A stretch of 64,000 nucleotides of DNA from Erigeron canadensis. Lineage: Eukaryota > Streptophyta > Magnoliopsida > Asterales > Asteraceae. Where the stretch lies: assembly GCF_010389155.1 (NCBI RefSeq), contig NC_057763.1, positions 10,168,649 through 10,232,648 on the forward strand, written 5' to 3'. The first letter of the stretch is position 1; every line of letters starts with the position of its first letter. The notes below the pieces were generated by a model. That model was not told the DNA's origin, did not search any database, and saw nothing but the letters and a program-made list of their open reading frames with translations. This document shows positions 39,985 through 51,059 of the stretch, piece by piece. A program made the position numbers and the translations under genes.

Positions 39985-42319
39985 TTTTGATGATGTGTTG
40001 GTGATGAGATGGCGGTGCCGGATTCCGTGGGCATTGAGTCATCATGGTTATATATGGTTCATTTTGGTAGATGGATTATCGGAACATTGCACATTTATTT
40101 TCAGTTTGGTTTGTAATGCCTTTGTTGGCACCCTAATACTTTACTTATTTTCGTTTTTAGGATAGTTTATTTGGTTTATGTAGGGTGAACAATAAGTATG
40201 GGGGGGGGGGGTGGTTGGTAGTTTAATTTGATTTATATTATAATGCTCATAATGTTCAAGTTTGTTTTGGTTGTGTTTTATGCTTTTGGAGAGGAGCAAT
40301 TCATATGCATATGCTGACAGTAAGTTCAGCGCCCATTCATTTTTGACGATTCTACCGAACATACAAACATTTACCAACATCCGACAAGTTTTCGAGATCT
40401 TTTTCTTTTCTTTTATATTTGCTTTTACCTATTTCCCGTTAGTTTGTTTTTAGTTCATTATACAATGTGGGCATTGTACAACTCAAGTATGGGGGGTAGG
40501 TAAATAGGAAAAAGCCGGGTGAAATTCAGACCTTTTGAGGAGATTGAGTAAATTTTTTACTTTTGATTGCTTGTCCTATAGTTTAATTACTTTGTCATTT
40601 AAGATTTAATCATATTAGTAAGTAATTGAGCTATATTCCCTTTGGTAAAACTGTTTTAAACTGTGAAATGTGTTTTGAATGATCGTTAAGGCAAAATTCC
40701 TTTGGGATTGATTACATGACTAGCACACTCTACCACAAAACACCCAAATATGTGAGATCTTGATTCATTGATAGATTTAATAGGTGTTACGGTTTTGGGT
40801 TAGTTGCCTTGTAAATTTGTCCATCTCATAGGCTTTTGGATTTATCCGGAAGTAAGAGTCTCTTTTAGAGCTTTGAACTATGATGTGCAAGTTTGAGGTT
40901 AATTTATTCCATTTCCGTTTATTTCTTTCTTTGATATGAGTGTGCCGGTGATTGCGTTGATTCTAGAACTTGTCTTAGTTGATCGTCCCGTAGTTTGCTA
41001 GATGATAAAGAGGTAAATTTAGGATTAAACCCTTTTTCTTTGATTATTCACCCTTTGTTTATGTCATCATTGTTTTACCATGTTCGTATGCATGTGTTTT
41101 AGTAGCTAACCACATTGGTTAGTGAATATCCTTGTTTAAACCCTTGTTTGCATTCATTTTTAGTGCAAGATACACTTAGAAAACTTGTTGAGCCTCACCT
41201 TTTCGTTTGTTTTAAATCCACTTAGATATGTAACCTATCCTCACCATACCGATAGTCGAAATCCTTGGTTGATCATTAGTTGCCTATGCTAGTTGGATGA
41301 TTTGGGGTTTTCTTGGTTGTGTTGGGTTGGTAGATTGCCTTTTGATGGGGTGGATCGATTCGTCATAATTATGGGGAAGTCTAGATTGTTCTAATTAGTA
41401 TCAGTTATGATTTGTCAACAAATTTCAAAGTTGTAAAAAGGGGATACCAATTAGACAGGGTAAAAGTAGTTCATTAAAAAGAAAAGAGAATGAAAAGAAT
41501 GAAAAACAGAAAAAAAATAAAGAAAAAGAAGAACTTGGACTGTCATTTGGTATTTCCCTCATCTTTGGCAAATCAATGTAGAGTTGGTACAAAAGTTTAA
41601 ACCAATAAAGTGTTCTTTGATTGATTATAATCTTCATTTGAAATTGGCAATGTTTGTTAAAGTCAATATGGGTAAGATTAGGTGGTTGGAAGTCGTTTGA
41701 AGATAATACACCACAATGGTGTCGGTTTTAATCGTTCTATTGGGGAGTAGTGTCGGGAGAACGTCTTTTGGGTTTTGGATAGATGGCAACTAGTGATATG
41801 GGTTGTGTTGGACTAGACTATATGTGAAAACCTTGTTAATTGTTGTGTTATTTCCTTTTAACACCAATTATATCCTTAAATTTCCATACACATTGTTAAT
41901 GACCCTTGTAAGCCTTTGTACATTACAACCGTGTTTATTACTTCTTTTGGTAGACGTTATATGGTGCTTGCGCCATGGCGACATAGGGACGATTCTATTA
42001 CAAGCCTATGGTTAAAATATATGCATCACGACTAGGCTTCGAGTGATTGATACGATATTTCAACCCAATAGTTTGTTAGTTGGAGAAAGTTAGTTGAGAT
42101 GTTCTTCTTTCATTTGATTAAAGTCTTTAGTCGTGTTTTCGAGGCTTGTGGATCATTCAAGTTTTGTCAAACATTTTGATTTTTCATTTAAAGATTAAAA
42201 ATGCTTAACTATTTTTTTTATGGTTTTGCTTCTTTTTGATTAATGTCATGTTTTGCAATTGAGAACCAAGGGAATGAATATTTTGAAATCTGAATTTGCT
42301 TGAGGACAAGCAAGGCTTA
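39985..42319 (+). other. Long non-coding region between third ORF and 3' LTR
   Basis: T-rich with no convincing ORF. It holds two polypurine-like tracts, AAGTATGGGGGGGGGG near 40194 and AAGTATGGGGGG near 40482, which resemble the true tract at 42320. Long 3' regions are usual in Athila elements. Confidence 0.6.
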
Positions 42320-42333
42320 AATATGGGGGGATT
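42320..42333 (+). other. Polypurine tract before the 3' LTR
   Basis: AAATATGGGGGGAT directly precedes the LTR start TGATATGTGC at 42334. It would prime plus-strand synthesis. Confidence 0.8.
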
Positions 42334-42352
42334 TGATATGTGCATTTATATG

Positions 42353-44797
42353 TGTCACACCCCGTTGTAGCGGAAATACAGGGTTAACAAACTAATTGCG
42401 TACTAACCAAAGGCTAATAGAAATTACATCCATTTAATACCAAATACAAGTCTAATACAAGTACAATCGTTCAAATGTGGACCCCAGAATACGGATACAA
42501 GTCATCCATATATGGAATTGGGCCCACTTAATACAAGATAAATATTTGGACCGTCTAGTACAATTAGAACTAAGAACATAATAGTCCTCCAATGTCTGAC
42601 GCTAATTATACATCCAAAGTCGAATGAATGGCCTTATAATGCCAAGATGATCCAAGACTTACTGTTGGTTACCTGAAAAGCATAAAATTTGAGAGGATCA
42701 ACTATCGAAATAGTTGGTGAGTTTACAGTGTGTTTGACCAAAGTTTAGTCGTCATGGAGAATACACAATAACATGTAGTTATTTAAGACAAGACAGCCGG
42801 GAGTAAAATCCGACAATATATAATGACAGTCCAGACCTAAGTCCGACAATATGACTAATATGCCTCGCACAGGATTTCCCGTCTAAAGTGGGGTGCGGAC
42901 CAGAATACCTCGCACAGGTCTCCCGTCTACAATGGGGTGCGGACCAGAACTATGACAGTCAGATACGAAAGCTGACAAGACAACCATTAGGATCTCATAA
43001 TGGTAATAACTACATAAGGGGAACATTTTAGTCTGTCAAACACATAAACATTTAGTCAGCCGACAACATGGCAAGTCTAAGTCACATAGAACAAAATTTC
43101 ATAAGACAAGTATACACATTTTCAGACAACCGTCAACATGGCAAACATATGGCAAATGATTTAAGTAGCCAAATCACATGACATAGACAAAGACAAATCA
43201 TTTATAAAGTAGTCGTGTTTACAACAGTACATACTTTTCAAGCCCAAAGTAAAAAGGAAAAAGGGCGCCATAAACTCACCTTAGTGGTCAAAGAGCTAAA
43301 TGTATGAGTAGTCCGAGAAAATGAGCAGTCTAGTCTCCACTTCTATCAAAAACCTAGGATATGAGTACCAATGGCGAGGATCAAATCTCACGACGACAAG
43401 TATCCTACGTTTAACTACTTAGCTATAGACCCTAGAATGCGATGACCAAGAATGTGATTTAATGTTCAATATATATTTGACTCAAGTTACTAACGTCATT
43501 GACATTGTCATTACCAAGTGTCCATAATATACATCTTACTAGTTAGCCTATATCATAACTCAAGTTCATCTTTTGTCACTAAATTTGGTTGGAAAATCAA
43601 AGTGTTTAAATGTGTGTTTTAACAAGTTTGATACTCTTTTTATGATGATATAAGACTGGTAAATAAGTGTTGGATCATTAGAAGTCGACGGCTAACCAAA
43701 CGGAAAGTTACAAAAATTCCAGGAGGAGGACGACCTTTGCTGATGAGGACGGCTCTTGTCAAAGGCCGTGCTCCCAGCAAGGGCCGTACACAAGGGCCGT
43801 GCTCTGAAAAAGGACGGCCTCTGTGAAAGGCCGTGCTATGGCACAAAGGCCGTGCTCTTGCTGTTCGTGAAAATGGGTTTTAAGTGCAATGTTTGACCAT
43901 TTGCTGTAACCAAATCGTTTTCAACTCAATTCCTTTCATTATAACAAGTATAAACATGTTCAATAGACCTGGGAACAATCCATATCACTAACCATTTCAC
44001 CCATTCAACCATTTTGATTTCAAGACCCATTTCAAACCAAACTTCCATTTATCATCAAAACCCTAAATTTACATTTAATTTAAAGGCTTCTAATTCCATT
44101 AATAAAACCGAAAGAAACCCTTAATTGAATTTAAATCAAATCAAAAGTTTGAAGAAAATGTTGACTTACCAAAATTTGATATTCTTGAAGAAAAGATGAA
44201 GAAGATGATGGTGATTCCTTGAAATCCACCAAATAATTAAACCCTTATTAATTTCCCTTTGATTTCTCCTTTCCAAGAATTTGATTTGAGAGGAAACTAG
44301 TATGTGTTCTATGTGTGTGTGTTTGTGTCGACAGTAGCAAAGAAAAAAAGAAGGAAAGGTTTTTGGTGGTTCTTTTCCTGCCACATAAACAAGGACCGGC
44401 CTATGTGGCCCTTTTTTTTTGAGATATTTTTGTACCATTTATTCAGTAAAATGCTTACGATTAAATACCGTTTGACCAAACGGTTATAATTTAAAGTAAA
44501 GGTATTTTCCCTCATCTCATTTTAGTTAAGGCAAGTTAATAAAGTTTCGTTAAAGTGAACTTTAAAATATTAAGTCTAGACAGTCTATTTACTGTGCACA
44601 ATATATAACATTTAAATATTTATTTAAAGTTATTTTTAAGAGTCGGCATTCGTCTAAATTACGTCATGAGGATACTTCTAATTGAACTGTTCAATTATCT
44701 AATAATTTCCACGTCTATAATTCTCCAAAATAGACGAAATTATAATAATGATCGAGATTAAGACTAACCCGTCGTTAATAATTTTCGAGTTGTCACA
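42353..44797 (-). mobile_element. Solo LTR (2445 bp) of a Ty3/gypsy element
   Basis: On the minus strand it opens TGTGACAACTCGAAAATT and closes CGGGGTGTGACA. The flanking ATATG at 42348-42352 and 44798-44802 is a perfect 5-bp duplication. No internal domain remains, so LTR-LTR recombination removed it. Inside are a GGCCGTGC motif cluster (43728-43861), a 46-bp direct repeat (about 42865-42950) and the conserved module (42671-42724) shared with the left-edge LTR. It inserted after the Athila-type element was in place. Confidence 0.93.
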
Positions 44798-45022
44798 ATA
44801 TGCATATTTCCATATCGTTTCTAAGTCGTTTTAAGCTTAATTATGTGCAAATTATATGTAAATTCGATGCTTTGATGATATTGTTAGTGATTTCAGGCTT
44901 AGAACAGGTACATTGGCTAGAAATAGCTTTTGGAAGGTTAAAAGATGCATTAGGATGATTTTTGGACGAGTACGAGTGGAGACAAGTTGAAAAATACAAA
45001 TTTCGTAAAAACTGGAAGCTTG

Positions 45023-45196
45023 TGCGGCGCACGCAAGTGACATGTGGCGCACAGAAAGGTGAGATTTTGGTCAGGGAATTTGGCAAAAGTGCCTGTGCAG
45101 CGCACAGGTGAGTCGTGCGGCGCATAACGGGCATGGAAAATTTGAAATATGGAAATCTTTGGTTTTGTGCGGCGCATGGATGATCTGTGCGGCGCA
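45023..45196 (+). promoter_or_regulatory. 3' LTR copy of the 73-bp motif array
   Basis: Motifs start at 45023/45043, 45096/45116 and 45168/45188, the same spacing as in the 5' LTR. Two of the six carry a base change (TGTGGCGCA, TGCAGCGCA). The TATA box is 37 bp further on. Confidence 0.8.
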
Positions 45197-46288
45197 TAAA
45201 ATAGGTCGGCTGAAGGGTTTTTGATTTTTCACTATAAATACAAGACCATAACCCTCCCATTCGATATACAATCACCTCTAGTCGATTTTAGGGTTCTTTG
45301 GGGCAATATTCAGCAGTTTTTTCGTCCATCAAGGTCTAAGGGTTGTTCGTGAGCTTCAAGGAATTCGGTTATCGATTTTTTTAGCGTTTACTTTTTTTCT
45401 ACACATCGGTACAATATGTTCTCTTATACCTTTACTCTTTGTGCTTTGTTTATGATTATGAGTAGTTAAATAATTCGTCATTCACTGAGATGAAGTGATA
45501 CATTGAATAATAGTTGCATAATCTTTTGAATTCAAGTTGATTTGATTTAACGTTTTGTCGTAATCTTAGCTTAATAATTCTTTGTTATTTAACTCTTAAT
45601 TGCGGATAGTTTTTGCATGATCTTAGTGGTAACTAGGCTGTGTAAAAGTTATTTTGATTGCTTGGTTAGAAGTCATTGTTTCTATGACGGGTACGGTAGA
45701 AAGTAATTAATAGTTAATAAGAGTTAACGGGTTAATGGTTGGGTACAATCAATAGACACAATTGTTATCTAAATAACCAAAACAATTAGTTGACTAGGAA
45801 AGTTATGAAAGACGTCTTGCGGAACCGGTCTTAGTAATGGAACTAGTTAATTAAGGGAATTGAATAAAGTAACGAACTTGACGGGTACGGGGTGAGTCTT
45901 TGTTTAGTTCTCGGTTATTAATCAACATATTCGAATTGGTTCTTCATTTAAGTGCAACCTAAATAATGTGTGTCATGGAGTCGAAGTGGATGATCTTCTC
46001 ATCCTATTTGATATGAAACAATTCTCTTTTCAATAAATTCTTAGGAGTTTCTAACTCTTTCAATAAACTAACTTTTAATATAAAATCAAGATGATGTGGT
46101 GCCTTTAAAAACCAAAATCATTTTAACTACTTAAAACTCTCTAGCTCTTTGTAGTCTCCGTGGAATGAACCTTTACTTACTTTAATCTATATTGCATACG
46201 AACGGGTCCACTGCCCGATTGTGTGTGGTATTCGATTTGGAGTATTTTTAAGGATTTCAATTTAACTAGATTTTCACACATCAGGGTC

Positions 46289-46812
46289 CCACTAAGTAGG
46301 CGTCGAACAAGAGAGGGGATGGGAGGAAATGGAAACTTTGTGGAAGTAATCTTTGTCCCACATTGATTAGAAGGAAACCTAAAGGTTTTCTATGCCTATA
46401 TAAAGAACCCTTATTACTTATTTAATCCTTGCACCAAAAATCTCTTTCTCCCTCCTTTTTTCTTTGTGAAGTTCGACACCCCCCATCAAGGGTGGAGAGC
46501 ATCGCGACTAGTTTATTTTTCGGTGGGTTGTTTTTGTTATAATATAGATTTATAGTTAGCACTTAATTATGTGGCAAAGATCCGTTCGTGTGTACGAGTC
46601 TGTTGAGGGGCGCGACTTCGGGCTCTTTTTCGGAGGTCGTCTAAGAAGTTAGTAGTTCTTCCATTTATTTATATGTTTAGTTACTATATGCATATGCGAT
46701 AGATCTTGGCTAGGGAATTAAATTGTTTAATTGTTCTATTACATGTTTCCGCAAATAGTAATTAATTAGATTAATTACTTGTTCACAAATATGTTTTAGA
46801 TAATACATTTAC
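46289..46812. other. Right flank of the Athila-type insertion, LTR-like
   Basis: It contains a TATATAAAG box (about 46399), a T/C-rich leader-like stretch and ends around TTTCCGCA (46753). It may be the right half of an older LTR whose left half is at 29023-29445. No target duplication could be matched. Confidence 0.3.
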
Positions 46813-49188
46813 AGAACAAAAATGGAAGGTACTTACATCAGATAGTGTAACATTTGCCTATTTTGACTTATTTGGCTTGTACTTTGACGTGTTTAAACGT
46901 GGCTAAATGTAATATTAACTTCATGATTTATGGAATTCCATTTACTTAACTTGTCGACTTATTCGTGCCTATGACTAGCCAATATAGTTGGTCGGTTTAC
47001 TTGAAGCTTATATGACGATTTAATAGACGTGTTATATGCTAGACGAGACTTAATGGTCGATTGTGTGACTTAAGATGATTTGTTATGTGAGTAGAAACGG
47101 AATTTGGGTCGACCCATTGATCGTTTGACCGACCCATTTGATCCATATGACCCAACCCTACCATTTCCCCCAAAACTCTTACACTCTCCCTCATTCTCAT
47201 TCACTCACCCACATTACTCTATCTCTTATCTCTCTCTCTCACCTCTCATTTGCTCTTCCCTTCTTTCTTAAAAAAACCACCAAGATCCATCATAAATTCA
47301 TCATTCAATTTTCAAAATCTTGTGTTATTAATGATAACTTAACTAAATCTTGTTACCCTAATAATAATAATCATCAGGAAAATTCCAAGGTTCCAAGTGG
47401 TCATCCAATTTCTAGGGCTCAAACCCGAAATTTAGACTCAAAGTTGAATTGGTAAGTGTTTTATAGCTTAAACGTTCCTTGTACAGTGTAGAATACTTCC
47501 TCATCTTAGATTTAAACGTTTGGAGGTCGATTTTCTCTTAAATTGTATGTTTAAGCTAAAAAATTTGTCTTGAACCAAATCTTGTGGAATTGAAAGTGGG
47601 TTTTTGTAAAAATATGATTTTATGACTTGTTGATACTTGTAAAATGTTGTGTCAAAGTATGGAGCTTTGATTTTGGGTTTAACTAGGTCGATTTTGAGTC
47701 AAAAGCACGTTTTTAAGCTGATCTGGCTTGGTCTCGTCGAGCCCAACTTTGGGCTTGTCGATATCGAATTTCAGTACGTAAATACAAGTTTTGGTGTTGG
47801 TCTCGTCGAGCCCATTTTTAGGCTTGTCGGTATTGAATTCCATAATGGAAAACGCGAGTTTTGGTGTTGGGCTCGTCGAGCCCAATGTTGGGCTTGTCGA
47901 TATCCTGAGGCAGAATGGGTCGATGTGGTAAAGGCCATAACTTTTAAACCGTGTATCCGGTTTAGGCGTTTAAGCTATCATTGGAATCATATGAGAGTCT
48001 AGTTTCTTATGGTATCATCCATTTGGGGTGAATCTATCTCCATTTTTCTGGGTTCCTTATTTTCCAATCGTTTGCTCCTTTATTCGACCGTGGGGTGTCT
48101 TGGTTTGGCCTAGGATGACTTGTAATGTAACGTAGACTATAATGTGACGATTAAATGTTGATGCAATAGGTTTGTTATCCTTGTGCTCCCCGCTCACCCA
48201 CTTAATCCCTTTCTAACGACTTCTAAGGCCAAGGTGCGTTTCGTAGTCCCTACGTTTACTTTTTTTGGGGTGGAAAGTGTACTCGTTGTTAAACGGTTGT
48301 CAGTTTATTTGAAACGTTGGGATATAGAACGAGATGTAGAACTATTGAACGTATGCCTTAGTTGTATTGTTGTATTGTATGCTTATGTATGTATATATAT
48401 ATATATTAAACGTTATGGGTTGTTAAACTCACGTTATGGATTGTTAAATCTACGTTATGGGTATTTTTATACTCACGTTATGGTTTGTTAAAACTTACAT
48501 TATGGATTGTTGAATCCACGTTGTGGGTATCTTTATACTCACGTTATGGGTTGTTGAGCCCACGTTATTGAACGTTAATAATCCTTATATGGAATTGTTC
48601 TTGTTAAACGTTGATCGTATTGATATTGTGCTAACGTGATTCCTTAAAAAGTGTTGTTGATGTGATTAGGTATTCTAATCCTCGTATATCGTTAACAGTT
48701 GATATCTCGACACTTGATTTCTATTACTTAAACCTACGAACTCACCATCTTTATATTGACACGTTTTAGTACACTTTTCAGGTGAAGAACAGGTTAACAA
48801 AAGACGTATTGGATGACGATTGATTGTTTGCATGCTAGGATTGGACTTGGACTTTATCGTGGATCTGTGATTCATTGTTCCAGCTTATGGGTTATGCTTA
48901 GGATCATATGCCATATTTTGTACTCCCTTTTTGTAAACGTTTGATGGTCGTGCTCCTTATGCATTTTTGTATGATATCGGGATTGTAATTGATTGAATTG
49001 TATGAATTTCCAATCCTTTTAATGCATTTAGATTTATCTCTACTTAATTTCTATGTCGTGTTGTGCTTAGTATGTAACCCTCGTGATTCCGCCTTGTCGG
49101 GATGTTACATATATCCATTTTGAAAGGTCATTACATTACATAACAATTAAGTGATAGTTAATTGGTTACACTCCGGTGCCATAATCCC
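46813..49188 (-). mobile_element. Foldback-family arm, split by a solo LTR
   Basis: 46813-46845 (ACAGAACAAAAATGGAAGGT...) and 49110-49188 (...GGTTACACTCCGGTGCCATAATCCC) are the two parts of one arm of the same family as 27655-28479. Only this arm is visible; its inverted partner is absent. Confidence 0.7.
46846..49109 (+). mobile_element. Solo LTR (2264 bp) of a Ty3/gypsy element
   Basis: It opens TGTAACATTTGCC and closes CGGGATGTTACA. The 5-bp flanks (GATAG and TATAT) agree at three positions only. The module at 48730-48783 is nearly identical to that of the left-edge LTR, which fixes the orientation as plus. It contains a three-copy CTCGTCGAGCCC repeat (47731-47910) and a run of ACGTTATGG repeats (48409-48572). 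Short ORFs in it are not genes. Confidence 0.85.
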
Positions 49189-50148
49189 TATTATTATAGT
49201 AAGAAGGGCTTAAAGTGTGTGCTTTGCACACCGGGGATGAATTAGAATTGATTGTGTTGTAGACGTATTAGGGAAGTATTAGTAAATCTATTTGGTTGGT
49301 CCTTGGAGGAGATTAGAATAGGTGTTTTTCATGAAGTTGTACGGAAAGGAAATGTATTCAATAAGGCAGTTGTTTTTTGTTATGGTCATGTGACGTGTCT
49401 GCAATGTCAATTCAATAGACATAAAAATAATTGATTGTAATGTAGGAGAAAATAGTTGATAGTTTAGGAAGACAAACATGTTTAGTGCATACCCATTACA
49501 AAAGTATTAGGTTGGTGATTGAAAGATAATTAAAGAGGTATTTATTATTCTTGAATTACAAAAATACACAGTTTTTTAAAGTTGTAACCCTTGGCACTAA
49601 GAACATGTAAAAAGAAAATAAGTGTCATCTGATTTCAAAAACCATGTTAGTCACACTTCATAACTCCGTCTTGGCATATTATAAACCCAGTCAGGCATTG
49701 TGTTACAACAGAAGCCAGCCAAAGCATCCCAAAAAATCCAACCTCCATTTTTCTCTTGAATCTCATTTGACTTTTGAGAATCAATGCGTGTAATTTTTAA
49801 TCAGGAGTAGAATAGAGTGCCTTTCTATAAAATAAGTTGCATCTTAACTTCAAAATCAGTAACTACTCCTATTTGCTTGTGATGGTAATTCCAAACCACT
49901 CAAGTAATGGAAAAAGAAGAAGAAATTTAATAAGCAGAAATATTAATAAAGAGAATAAACCTATGGAAATCATCATCGTCGTCATCTTTGTCAGTCAAAT
50001 GTAAAACCTAATTCCTTTTTAATATTTTTCGTCCAAATTCGACAATTAAATCTCATTTTAAAAAATAGACCCTAAAAATATAAATAAAAAAAGTAGGCAG
50101 AAGAGATCATCAATAATAATTAACCATAAATAAATAAAATAAAAACTC
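49189..50148. other. Intergenic DNA
   Basis: AT-rich, with no supported gene; two overlapping opposite-strand ORFs at 49252-49479 have no family features. Confidence 0.5.
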
Positions 50149-50240
50149 ATAGTTTTTTTTTTAGAACAATAAGGGCTGGATCATGGGTATCCGGACTGGA
50201 TCACGGGTATCCGGACTAAGTATTTGGGCCCTTATGAATT
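50149..50240 (-). mobile_element. SINE 3' fragment, same family as 7254-7460
   Basis: On the minus strand it reads AGTCCGGATACCC...CAGCCCTTATTGTTCT and ends in an A-run (T-run at 50153-50161 on the plus strand). The TGGATCAYGGGTATCCGGAC unit is present twice. The tRNA-related head is missing. Confidence 0.6.
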
Positions 50241-50341
50241 TTATGGATTAAAAAAACAACATGTGAGTGTTCCACAGTTAAGCTTAGGTACCTAACAGTC
50301 TTATATTCACAACCCCTATATATATAGTATGAACATGAATG

Positions 50342-50490
50342 TCATTGGGGTAATAACCTAGTAGTTAAAAGGTTTTTTACTTTGTAATTTTTTTTAAGGG
50401 TCAAGAGTGTGAATCCTGACACATGTAAATATGGTGAAAGTGCTTGATAAGAGCGCACTAAAATTAGGGTGTTATTTGTCTTAAAAAAAT
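50342..50490 (+). mobile_element. Second, different tRNA-derived SINE-like element
   Basis: Box A-like ACCTAGTAGTTAAAAGG near 50355 is followed by box B-like GAGTGTGAATCC near 50405. The body ends GGTGTTATTTGTCTTAAAAAAA. Shape and A-tail fit a SINE; box B is degenerate. Confidence 0.5.
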
Positions 50491-51059
50491 AAGTATGATT
50501 GTATGAATATGAATGTATAGTTACACGAGGGGCTACATTATTGAAAAGACGGTATCGCATGATTAAAACAATATAATAAATTATTTATAAAGTTGATAGA
50601 TGCCACATTTCCCGGCCACCCCGCTTAGACAAATTATTTTCGCTTCACCCAAGAATTTGTCATTGTTATTTATTAATGCCAAAATTGTCTTTATAGGATA
50701 CGTAACAATTTCATGAAATCATTTATCCATATGAATTGGGTGAGTACGGTTCAGTTTAGGTCGATTTTTGACTAAACTGAAAACCGAATCATTATAATTT
50801 GGTTTTTGAAAACTAAAACCATTGTGTTTTGGTTTTTTCGATTTGGGACTATTTCGGTACGGTTTTTCGGTTTTAGTAAGGTTTTAACCACTTGTGGTTT
50901 GGTCAAATTGAGCTTTAAAAGTTTATACCATATAATTACACCATAATTAATTTCAACAAGTTTTCAAAACAATATTAGTAACAATATTTAACACCCTAAT
51001 AATTTTAAGGTAATAAATTAACCCTTTTTATAGTTTTGACATTAAAATAAGTTTATAGT
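50491..51059. other. Intergenic DNA with CGGTTTT/AAAACCG-rich stretch
   Basis: At 50740-50920 repeated GGTTTTTCGGTTTT and AAAACCGAA motifs can fold back; this may be an old MITE. No gene is seen. Confidence 0.35.

Larger units (their letters stand above)
29446..46283 (+). mobile_element. Athila-type Ty3/gypsy retrotransposon, with nested insertion
   Basis: The order is 5' LTR (1500 bp), Asp-type PBS, gag, protease-RT-RNaseH-integrase, env-position ORF, polypurine tract, 3' LTR. The 3' LTR is also exactly 1500 bp once the inserted solo LTR and its 5-bp duplication are removed. I count about 50 base differences and no indels between the LTRs (about 3.5%). Gag and pol carry several frameshifts and stops, so it cannot move on its own. 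The third ORF and the PBS (TGGCRCCGTTGCCGGGGA type) mark the Athila lineage. Confidence 0.96.
42334..46283 (+). repeat. 3' LTR of the Athila-type element, split by a solo LTR
   Basis: The LTR parts are 42334-42352 and 44803-46283, separated by an inserted solo LTR and its duplicated ATATG. Removing these leaves exactly 1500 bp, co-linear with the 5' LTR. It is followed by the GGGTC duplication at 46284-46288. Confidence 0.95.
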
